Source: Brevibacterium yomogidense | Lineage (GTDB): Bacteria > Actinomycetota > Actinomycetes > Actinomycetales > Brevibacteriaceae | Length of the DNA: 64,000 nucleotides | Reading direction: 5' to 3' | Assembly (NCBI RefSeq): GCF_900163715.1 | Contig: NZ_FWFF01000017.1 | Span: forward strand, 372,001-436,000 | In this document: piece by piece, positions 53,582-60,996 of the stretch | Position numbering within the stretch: position 1 is the stretch's first letter | Layout: each line of letters starts with the position of its first letter | Notes under the pieces: generated by a model | What the model was told of the DNA's origin: nothing | What the model saw: only the letters and a program-made list of their open reading frames with translations | Database searches by the model: none | Position numbers and translations under genes: made by a program

Positions 53582-54886
53582 GTGACCGAATACCGCTTCG
53601 AGACATTTGAACCGGCCCTGGAGAACGGCGCACCTGATGCGCGTACGACGGCGTACATGCAGGCAGTGCGCGCGGGGTTCCACGACAAGCGCGTCGAGGG
53701 GAAGAAGCTCCTCCGCAGGACAGAACGGGCGATGGCGGACGAGCGGGTGTTCACATCCGTGTACGCGGACAACGCACCGCAGCTGGCATTGCCGCCGGAG
53801 ATCCCCGTGGCGACGTTCGCCCACTTCGAGAAGACCGTGAACGTGGGCGGAGGACGACTGATCCCCGCCCACCTCATCACGTGGGTGACCGTGCGGCCCA
53901 CACATCGTCGGCGCGGGCTGCTGCGCAGCATGATGACGGGGAACCTGGCCCGTGCCGCAGAGAACGGGTACCCGTTCGCCGCGCTGACCGTGACAGAGGG
54001 CAGCATCTACCGGCGCTTCGGCTTCGGCGCTGCCACCTGGTACAACGAGGTGGAAGTCGACACCCGTGCAGGTTTCCAGATGGCGGTGGAGCCGGATCGT
54101 CGGGTCGAGATGGTCGACCCGCACGTGCTGCGTGAGCTGGGCCCGGAGCTCTACGACCGCTTCCAGCAGATGACGCCCGGCGCCACCGGCAGGCAGCGCG
54201 TGTACGTCGACGTCGCGTCCGGTGACCTGAATCTGTCGACGGATGAGGAGGACCTCGCGACGCGCGCGGCGCTCCACTACGACGAGGACGGCAGGCCCGA
54301 CGGGTATGTGAGCTACCGGTTCGCCGGCTGGGACGTGAAGCCCGCGACGCTCGAAGTGCTCGACCTCATCGCGGCGAGCGATGCGGCGTACTCCTCCCTG
54401 TGGGCGTTCCTCGGCGCGGTCGACCTCGTGGAACGCGTGCAGTTCGGATACGCCTCGCAGCAGTCGCCGCTGCCGTGGCTGCTGACCGATCCGCGGCGCG
54501 TGCGGGTGCAGGCTCAGAGCGATGGCATGTGGCTGCGGATCCTCGACGTCAAGAAGTCGCTGGAGGCCAGGCCGTACTCCGTGGCGGGGTCGATCACGCT
54601 CGCCGTCCACGATGACATGGACTATGCGGAGGGCGTCTTCCGGCTCACCTCCGACGGGGCGAACGGTACGGTGGAGCGCCTCGCAGAGTCTTCGGACTCC
54701 GCGGAGGGCAGGGCGGCGGATCTGAGCCTCGGCGTTCCGGAGCTGGGGTCGCTGTACCTGGGCGGTGCCGATCCCGTCGTGCTGAGCAGGGCGGGGCGGA
54801 TCTCCAAACGATCGGAGGACGCCGCGATCAGAGCGCGGGCCCTCTTCTCGCTCGAGCGCGCACCGTACGCGCCGAACGACTTCTGA
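53582..54886 (+). CDS. eis: Eis-family GNAT N-acetyltransferase
   Basis: 434 residues from a GTG at 53582. No Shine-Dalgarno; TATAGG at 53568-53573 ends 8 nt before it, so leaderless. Acetyl-CoA site WVTVRPTHRRRGLLRSMM near 100-117, a second degenerate GNAT domain, then a sterol-carrier-like C-terminal domain. The chain ends in Phe, whose carboxylate is catalytic in Mycobacterium Eis. Family members acetylate aminoglycosides, polyamines or proteins at several amines; the natural substrate here is unknown. Confidence 0.9.
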   Translation: MTEYRFETFEPALENGAPDARTTAYMQAVRAGFHDKRVEGKKLLRRTERAMADERVFTSVYADNAPQLALPPEIPVATFAHFEKTVNVGGGRLIPAHLITWVTVRPTHRRRGLLRSMMTGNLARAAENGYPFAALTVTEGSIYRRFGFGAATWYNEVEVDTRAGFQMAVEPDRRVEMVDPHVLRELGPELYDRFQQMTPGATGRQRVYVDVASGDLNLSTDEEDLATRAALHYDEDGRPDGYVSYRFAGWDVKPATLEVLDLIAASDAAYSSLWAFLGAVDLVERVQFGYASQQSPLPWLLTDPRRVRVQAQSDGMWLRILDVKKSLEARPYSVAGSITLAVHDDMDYAEGVFRLTSDGANGTVERLAESSDSAEGRAADLSLGVPELGSLYLGGADPVVLSRAGRISKRSEDAAIRARALFSLERAPYAPNDF

Positions 54887-55253
54887 GGCGATCGTCATGG
54901 GACGCTCTCCTCTTCTCGAATCGTTCGTCGCAAGCGCCCGCTGCATCCGGGCGTGGCCGCTCCTGCAGCGGGAGGACACCTCCCGCGTCAGTTCGTGCGT
55001 GCGCCGGTCCGGCGGGCCCACGACTCCGGACTGCTCCGCACCGGTGTCACGGGAGCCCGAGGTCTGCCGCACGCCCGTGCCCGTCGCGATCACCGACGGG
55101 CTCGTGCCGAACCCGGCGGCGTGCGAACGCAGGTGCCGACGCCGCCGAGGCTGACTCGGGTGTGACCTGACTCGGGTGTGATCTGTGTCGGTCCGTGAAC
55201 GAATGTGACACGAGTTTACGAACGCGGTCACGTCACCCCCTAGCCTCGGTTCC
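54887..55253. other. 367-bp gap between eis and osmC
   Basis: No convincing gene. A 16-bp tandem duplication (CTGACTCGGGTGTGAC at 55151 and a near copy at 55167) lies in it. The osmC-like gene's promoter box TAGCCT is at 55241-55246. Short open frames on both strands lack codon bias and family signals. Remaining sequence is unexplained. Confidence 0.6.
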
Positions 55254-55961
55254 ATGTCGACACCCACGCCCTCCGCGACCTCGTCCGGTGCTCCGTCCGC
55301 GAATCCCTCCGCAGCCTCGGCAGCGAGTGCCTCTGCCGCCTCGGCCGCGGGTCGTTCCGCGAACCCGCGCTTCCGCGAGGCGACCTCGCCCGCGCACGCG
55401 AAGACGCTGCGCGCAGCGGGGGTCGGTACCGGTTCGCAGCAGACCGAGGTCCGGATCCGGGACTTCACGTTCGTGTCCGACGAGCCGGCGAAGATCGGCG
55501 GCCGTGACCAGGGACCGACGCCGATGGAGTACCTCGCCGGCGCGGTGAACAGCTGCATCACGGTGGTCATCGACCAGCTCGCGGAGCGGCGGGGGCTCCC
55601 CGTGTCCGCGGTGCAGACCTACACGCTCGCCAAGCAGGACACGAGGGGGCTCGGCGGCTCCGCCGACGTCCAGCCCTACTTCTATTCCTACCGGCTGCAG
55701 ATCGTCGTGGCGACCGAGCAGCGCGACGAGGTGGAGCTCATCGGCTTCGCCGCGAACGCCGAGCACATCTGCCCCGCGATCAACCTGCTGCGCGATGCGC
55801 GCACAGGGCTCGAGGTGGTGTGGTCCTTCACGGAGGAGGCGTCTGACCGCGCGGCGGAGGCGCTCAGCAACTCCGCGTGGGGCTACTCGACGCAGGGCGT
55901 CACGGACCCTCGCCCGTTCCTCACCGTGGTGAACGCCGATGGAGCAGGAGCCCGCGCATGA
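55254..55961 (+). CDS. OsmC/Ohr family protein
   Basis: 235 residues from the ATG at 55254; TAGCCT ends 7 nt upstream, so leaderless. The first 45 residues are Ala/Ser-rich. The OsmC fold follows with the two redox cysteines in AGAVNSCITVVID and AEHICPAINLL. Family members reduce organic hydroperoxides or related compounds via these Cys. Its stop overlaps the start of an SSS transporter (ATGA), an unusual pairing that suggests a detoxification or uptake link. Confidence 0.85.
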   Translation: MSTPTPSATSSGAPSANPSAASAASASAASAAGRSANPRFREATSPAHAKTLRAAGVGTGSQQTEVRIRDFTFVSDEPAKIGGRDQGPTPMEYLAGAVNSCITVVIDQLAERRGLPVSAVQTYTLAKQDTRGLGGSADVQPYFYSYRLQIVVATEQRDEVELIGFAANAEHICPAINLLRDARTGLEVVWSFTEEASDRAAEALSNSAWGYSTQGVTDPRPFLTVVNADGAGARA

Positions 55962-57751
55962 CGACTGTGGGGCTGTGGACGCTGGGTCTGGCCCTTGCTT
56001 ACACCGTGTGGCTGGTGGTCGGCGGCCGGTGGGTCGTCGCGCGGCAGGAGAAGGGTGCGAACTTCTTCGTCAGCGGCCGGTCGTTCAGCCCGTGGACGGT
56101 GGCGTTCTGCATCACCGGCCTGTTCTCCGGGTCGTCGTACATCGCGATCGTGGAGCTGAGCTATCGGACCGGTGTCTCCGCGATCTGGTACGGCGTCGCA
56201 GAGACGGTCCAGATCATCCTCATCGCGCTGCTGCTCGTGAAGCCGCTGCGCCGGAAGCTGGTCGTGACGGTCACGGGGATCATCGGCGACCGGTTCGGCC
56301 GCGCGGCGCAGGGGGTGAGCGCTGTCATCACGGGCTTCACGTTCCCCATGTACTCGCTCGCGACGGCGATCGCCTTCGCATCCGCACTCACCGTCATCAC
56401 GGACGTGTCGCTGTGGCAGTCGATCGCGCTGACAGCCGTGGTGCTCTTCGCGTTCCTGGTGTTCGGCGGGATGCGGTCGGTCGCCTTCAGCCAGACGATG
56501 AACGTGATCGTGATCGGTGCGATGTTCGTGGTGGGCGTGTGGGCGCTGATGGTGTCGCCCGGAATCGACGGGATGAGGGAGTTCACGGCAGCCAACCCAC
56601 AGATGACCGCGCCCGCGAGCGCCGGGGTGTCGCTCATCGTCGCCTGGTTCGGAACCTTCATCGTGAACGTGCCGCTCGCGCAGGCCGCGTTCCAGATGTC
56701 GATGTCCGCCCGTACCCCGGAGGACGGCCAGCGCGGCCTGTTCCTCGCCGCGGTGATCGGTGCGCCGCTCATCATCCTGGGCGTGGTCGTCGGGATCGGT
56801 GCCGCGAGCGTCATGCCCGGGGACGGCCTGCCGCTCATCGCGATCTCCGAGTACATCACCCAGACCGTGCCGCCGTGGGCCGCGGCCGTGTTCTTCCTGG
56901 GCATGTGGGCGTGCGCGCTGGGCTGGGCGGGTCCGTGCCAGTTCTCCGGGGCGACGTCGCTGGGGCGCGACCTGGGCGGTGCGCTGCGTCCGCGGGCGAG
57001 CCAGGAGCAGCTGGTCCGGTACACCCGCGTGGCGCTCGTGGTCCTCACGGTCGTGATGATCGGGTTCAGCATCCTGCGGGCCGAGGAATCGGCGTGGTGG
57101 AACATCATGGCCTGGACCCTGCGCAACGGTGCGACCTTCGCGCCGGTGCTCGCGGCGTTCTTCTGGCCGGTGGCCACGCGGTCCGGGGCGATGGCATCGC
57201 TGCTGGGCGGGTTCAGCGCCGGGTTCGGATGGTACGCGCTGTCCGGCTTCAGCGCCACGGAGTTCTACCTGGGCACCCACCCCGTGTGGGTCGGCATGAT
57301 CGTGAACATGGTCGCGCTGGTGTCGGTGAGCCTGCTCGGGGGAGGCTGGCGGCTGACCGGCGATGCGCGGCGGCGTGCGCGCGGGGGAGCTGCCGCGGGT
57401 GCGGCGGTCGTCCTCGGGGTGCTGCTGGTCGCCAACTGGGAGTGGGCAGCCGGGTACGGGCTCACGGGGCTGGCGCTGTTCCTCGTCGTGGCGGCGCTGT
57501 TCACGGTGGTGCTGCTGGTGACGGTGCCGGTTGGTGGCGGCGCTGGGGCTGGTGAGACGGCCGAGGCTGCGGAGAGTGCCGGCGCTGGTGAGAGGGCCGG
57601 TGCGGGTGCGAGTGCCAGCGTGGGTGAGATGGCTGGAGAAGGTGCCCGTGCGAGTGAGGCGGCGGGTGCGGTTCCCGATGCCGAGGTCGCAGCCGGGTCC
57701 GAGACCCAGGCTCGTGAGAGCGCGACTGCGGCCGCGCGGCCGGAGGCCTAG
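55958..57751 (+). CDS. Sodium:solute symporter (SSS family)
   Basis: 597 residues from the ATG at 55958 overlapping the OsmC stop. About 13 membrane segments; FFVSGRSFSPWTVAFCITGLFSGSSYIA and GFTFPMYSLATAIAF, then AQAAFQMSMSA, are SSS stretches. It would import an organic solute with Na+. The last 75 residues are a Gly/Ala/Glu-rich tail of low complexity. A start 27 codons upstream lies inside osmC and is not used. Confidence 0.87.
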   Translation: MTTVGLWTLGLALAYTVWLVVGGRWVVARQEKGANFFVSGRSFSPWTVAFCITGLFSGSSYIAIVELSYRTGVSAIWYGVAETVQIILIALLLVKPLRRKLVVTVTGIIGDRFGRAAQGVSAVITGFTFPMYSLATAIAFASALTVITDVSLWQSIALTAVVLFAFLVFGGMRSVAFSQTMNVIVIGAMFVVGVWALMVSPGIDGMREFTAANPQMTAPASAGVSLIVAWFGTFIVNVPLAQAAFQMSMSARTPEDGQRGLFLAAVIGAPLIILGVVVGIGAASVMPGDGLPLIAISEYITQTVPPWAAAVFFLGMWACALGWAGPCQFSGATSLGRDLGGALRPRASQEQLVRYTRVALVVLTVVMIGFSILRAEESAWWNIMAWTLRNGATFAPVLAAFFWPVATRSGAMASLLGGFSAGFGWYALSGFSATEFYLGTHPVWVGMIVNMVALVSVSLLGGGWRLTGDARRRARGGAAAGAAVVLGVLLVANWEWAAGYGLTGLALFLVVAALFTVVLLVTVPVGGGAGAGETAEAAESAGAGERAGAGASASVGEMAGEGARASEAAGAVPDAEVAAGSETQARESATAAARPEA

Positions 57752-58028
57752 GGCGGGACCCAGACTTCAGTCGGGACTTGGACCGTTTCCGGGCCCGAGG
57801 CCGAGGTCGTTGCTGAGACCGTAGCCGTAGCCGTAGCCGTAGCCGTAGCCGTAGCCGTAGCCACGGCCGAGGTTGCGGTTGTTGCTATGACCTCTGCCGG
57901 TCTGGTGGCCGGCCGGTTCATTCTGCTCGAGTCGACGCACCCGAACCACCTCGATCTCGTGCTTCGCGGAGTTATGTCTGTGCCTCCGAATACTGTGTAG
58001 AACATCGATGGGTAAAGATGCCCTTTCG
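57752..58028. repeat. Gap with (GTAGCC)7 microsatellite
   Basis: Seven perfect GTAGCC units occupy 57821-57862. A minus-strand open frame across it would encode Gly-Tyr repeats (60 residues, 57767-57949), but it has no start site support and is probably not a gene. The rest of the gap shows nothing recognisable. Confidence 0.8.
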
Positions 58029-58048
58029 ATGTGACCGATAGGTCACAT
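58029..58048. promoter_or_regulatory. Inverted repeat ATGTGACC-GATA-GGTCACAT
   Basis: Perfect 8-bp arms around 4 nt, 27 bp before the HNH gene start. It looks like an operator for an unidentified dimeric regulator; the 8-nt spacing between TGTGA and TCACA does not fit CRP/GlxR. Confidence 0.5.
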
Positions 58049-58074
58049 GTTCGACACGGGAGGAGGTGTGGGAC

Positions 58075-59907
58075 GTGACTGATAGGACTGAGTCGGCTCC
58101 CAGCAGCGATGCTGGACCGGAGCCACCGGACCCGGCGGTGCAGCCGTGGACTGTTGAAAACGTCCGTACGGCGATCGCTCGGGTCGCTCGTGGTGAGTTC
58201 GACGCTCTGGATGTGTGCGGTGATCGGAGTCCCTCGCATGCGACTACGGGTGGATCCGCCAAGGAACCGTCGTCAGGCGAACGCGAGGCTGTCTCATCGT
58301 TCGCACTGCTGGAGGAGTGGGCGGAGAGCTCTCGCGCCGCGGACCGGATGCGGGCGGCTGAAACCGCTCGGCTGGGGGCGTTCGTGCTCGCACGTGTCCT
58401 CGCGCGCAGGGATGGGGACGTTGAGCTGAGCGACTTCCTGGCGACTCCGGCCAGGGGCACTGCAGGCCGAGACGATGGTTCGTCGGCAGCCTCCGCGTCC
58501 GGTTCGTCGGCCGCCTCGGCCTCGGGTTCGGGCGTCGAGGTCTTCGAGGACGATCGCTTGTCGACGCGGGCTCGGGCACTGCTCGATCCGGCCGATGCGA
58601 TCCTCGTCGCGGCGAAGCTGAACACTCGCTTGGACTTCGCCCGCCGTGCCGCGGCGAGCGCGGTCGTCGCGTTCATCGGTCTGCACGGCCTGCTCGAATC
58701 AGCGGCGACTGGTCGCGTGAGGTTCGAACGGGTTGAGCGGCTCCATCGTCGTATCGATGATTCACTGCTCCCAGTGGATGAGGTGAGGAAGCTGGACGGT
58801 TTCCTCGCGGAGCTGAGTCCGCAGCTGTCGTTGGATCAGTTCGAGAAGCTCGCACGCCGGCACATCCGTTCGCTCGCGCCCGTGCCGGCTGATCCTGAGG
58901 CGCCGCGCAAGCAGCGCTGCGTGCGCTACGAGCGGTTCGATGACGGCACTGCGCGCTTGGAGCTGCACGGGCCGATCCTCGTGGTCGAAGGGCTGTATCA
59001 GCGTCTATGTGCGATGGCGCGATCGATACGTCGCAATCAGCTCGAGTCGATGGAGTCGGACTCGTTCGGGCGGGCTGTTGACCCGAGCCGTGTCGAACTC
59101 GGCACTGTCGACGAGCGGACCGTCGCGCAGCTGATGTTCGATCTGCTGGCCTCGTCGCGTCTGCACACGCAGGTGCGAGTGAAGAGTCCGGGTTCCGAAG
59201 CGGGACAGGGGAGTGCTTCGCCACAGGACGGTGCAGAGCAGGAAGAACTGATCGATGTGTTCTGCCCGACCGATGGTGATTGGCTGCGGAAACAGGCTGC
59301 GGTCACCATCACGGTTCCGATCACCACGGTGCTGTCGCTGGATGACAGCCCGGGCATGGTCAACGGCGATGTGCCGCTCGCTGCCGAGCAGTGCCGTGAG
59401 GCGGCCGCGCATGCGACGTCCTGGTTCCGGGTTCTCACGGATCCGGCGACGAGCATCGTGACCGATCACGTCGCGCACACGTACGAGCCGACTGCGGCGA
59501 TGCGGCGCACGGTCCGACAGAAGTGGCGGACCTGCACCGTTCCCGGATGCAGTCAGCCGGCGCAGTGGTGCGAGATGGAGCACTGCTGCCGGTTCTCGAA
59601 GATGGACCCTGCCACTGGCGGGCTGACTGTCATGGAGAACCTGCACCCGATGTGCAAGCATCACCACGGTCTCAAGACGGAGGGCGTGATTCGGCTCGAG
59701 AAGCTCGGTCCGAATGAGGCGTGCTGGGTGCTGCCCATGGGGGTGCGCGCGATGCGGACGGCACCTCCGGTGGCTGTGAGCGATCGAACCGTTGAAGCGG
59801 GAACTCTTCTGACCCGCGCGGTTGAGTCAGACGATTCTGATGAGCCAGCCGAGTCGGATGAGCCAGAGGAGGTGAATGAACCAGGTGATGTTCCTCCACC
59901 CTTCTGA
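58075..59907 (+). CDS. DUF222/13E12-family protein with HNH endonuclease domain
   Basis: 610 residues from a GTG at 58075 with AGGAGG 8 nt upstream; the GTG at 58066 overlaps that site. Residues about 30-330 form the DUF222 region (VAAKLNTRLDFARRAAASAV, LDQFEKLARRHI). The HNH nuclease motif is near 484-535: RTCTVPGCSQPAQWCEMEHCC, then GGLTVMENLHPMCKHHHGLKTEG. These genes are often multicopy in actinobacterial genomes and may be mobile or targets of recombination; their role is unsettled. Two Ala/Ser-rich low-complexity patches and an acidic tail are present. Confidence 0.88.
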   Translation: MTDRTESAPSSDAGPEPPDPAVQPWTVENVRTAIARVARGEFDALDVCGDRSPSHATTGGSAKEPSSGEREAVSSFALLEEWAESSRAADRMRAAETARLGAFVLARVLARRDGDVELSDFLATPARGTAGRDDGSSAASASGSSAASASGSGVEVFEDDRLSTRARALLDPADAILVAAKLNTRLDFARRAAASAVVAFIGLHGLLESAATGRVRFERVERLHRRIDDSLLPVDEVRKLDGFLAELSPQLSLDQFEKLARRHIRSLAPVPADPEAPRKQRCVRYERFDDGTARLELHGPILVVEGLYQRLCAMARSIRRNQLESMESDSFGRAVDPSRVELGTVDERTVAQLMFDLLASSRLHTQVRVKSPGSEAGQGSASPQDGAEQEELIDVFCPTDGDWLRKQAAVTITVPITTVLSLDDSPGMVNGDVPLAAEQCREAAAHATSWFRVLTDPATSIVTDHVAHTYEPTAAMRRTVRQKWRTCTVPGCSQPAQWCEMEHCCRFSKMDPATGGLTVMENLHPMCKHHHGLKTEGVIRLEKLGPNEACWVLPMGVRAMRTAPPVAVSDRTVEAGTLLTRAVESDDSDEPAESDEPEEVNEPGDVPPPF

Positions 59908-60041
59908 ACTGGGAGTCTGAGCGACCAGGCCCGGACCCGTCCGCATGATGCGGTGCGAAGTGCATGGTGCTGTGCCAGTGTGGTCGTGGACCCACGCCCG
60001 ACGGTGGGCTCATGCCACCACACCATCCGGAAGGACCCTCT

Positions 60042-60764
60042 GTGATCACTCAGACCCGCGACGCCGGCATCCTCACGATCGCGATCGACAACGAGCGGAG
60101 GGCGAACAGCCTCAACGCGGAGATGCTCACGCAGCTGATCGACGCGTTCACCATCGCGTCCGCAGACGAGTCGCTGCGAGCGATCCTCCTCACCTCCGCA
60201 GGGGATCGGGGGTTCTCCGCCGGAATGGACACCGCCCAGTTCGAGCACCAGGACTCGGAACGCGCATACGCCACGATCAGCCACCTCGGCGAGGTGTGCG
60301 AAGCGGTGAAGAACTGCGACCTGCCCGTCGCCGCAGCCATCCACGGGTACTGCATCGGCGGAGCGCTCGAGATCGCTGCGGCCGCGGATTACCGCGTCGC
60401 CGCCACGGATTCGTGGTACTCGATGCCGGAGGTGCGCATCGGCATCCCCTCCGTCCTCGACGCAGCGAACCTCTGGAGACTTATGGGATGGACGAAGGCG
60501 ACGGAGCTCATCCTGACCGCCAACAGGTTCTCCGCGCAGGACATGGACCGCTGCGGCTTCCTCAATGCGCTGGTCGAGCCCGCCGAGGTCCGTGAGACAG
60601 CGTTGAGCTACCTGCGCGACACAATGGAATCCGACCGTGCGGTTATCGCCCAGCAGAAGCGCCTCATCCGCACATGGCGCAACACCCACGAGCAGGTCGC
60701 CCTCGCCGACAGTAGGAAGGAGTTCGCGCTCGCCTTCGCGCGGAAGGCAGACGCGACGAATTGA
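60042..60764 (+). CDS. Enoyl-CoA hydratase/isomerase (crotonase) family protein
   Basis: 240 residues from a GTG at 60042 (GGAAGGA 6 nt upstream). Oxyanion-hole loops SAGDRGFSAGMDTAQF and AIHGYCIGGALEIAAAADYR, and a Glu in SMPEVRIGIPSV. The fold handles acyl-CoA hydration, isomerisation or related steps; specificity is not evident. Length is a little short of the usual 255-265. It stands alone, and the closest acyl-CoA enzyme is the synthetase 19 kb away. Confidence 0.88.
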   Translation: MITQTRDAGILTIAIDNERRANSLNAEMLTQLIDAFTIASADESLRAILLTSAGDRGFSAGMDTAQFEHQDSERAYATISHLGEVCEAVKNCDLPVAAAIHGYCIGGALEIAAAADYRVAATDSWYSMPEVRIGIPSVLDAANLWRLMGWTKATELILTANRFSAQDMDRCGFLNALVEPAEVRETALSYLRDTMESDRAVIAQQKRLIRTWRNTHEQVALADSRKEFALAFARKADATN

Positions 60765-60806
60765 GGGGCCGCAGCAGGCAGACGCGACGAATCGAGAGGC
60801 CGCAGA
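60745..60806 (+). repeat. 31-bp tandem duplication over the crotonase stop codon
   Basis: Unit 60745-60775 (starting AGGCAGACGCGACGAAT) is repeated at 60776-60806 with a few changes. The first copy carries the last codons and TGA of the crotonase gene. Confidence 0.9.
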
Positions 60807-60828
60807 CGGCGAGGGGACGTACTGAGGA

Positions 60829-60882
60829 GACCCGGGCACGATCGTCGACCCGGGCACGATCATCGACCCGGGCGCGGTCGAC
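60829..60882. repeat. Three-copy 18-bp tandem repeat
   Basis: GACCCGGGCACGATCGTC starts at 60829, 60847 and 60865 (third copy diverged). It is intergenic between the crotonase gene and the convergent ABC permease. Confidence 0.88.
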
Positions 60883-60940
60883 GTTCTCATGGTCGACACA
60901 CGTGTCTGGAACCGGGGAGTCGGCAGACGTGCCCGGAGCT

Positions 60941-60988
60941 GGAGAGGTGGGACCGCAGGCGCTCATGCACGCGTCCTCCCACCTCTCC
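60941..60988. terminator. 12-bp perfect hairpin between crotonase and ABC permease genes
   Basis: GGAGAGGTGGGA (60941-60952) pairs with 60977-60988. A nearby GGGAGTC/GACTCCC pair could extend it. It likely terminates the minus-strand permease operon. Confidence 0.7.
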
Positions 60989-60996
60989 GACTCCCG

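Noticed and set aside
54897..55154. 85-codon open frame after eis
   Set aside because: No codon bias, Cys/Arg-rich random composition and no supporting start signal.
57767..57949. Small Gly-Tyr repeat protein on the minus strand
   Set aside because: It is a translation of the GTAGCC microsatellite, with no ribosome site and no coding bias outside the repeat.
58029..58048. CRP/GlxR binding site
   Set aside because: TGTGA and TCACA are separated by 8 nt, where the CRP/GlxR consensus needs 6.
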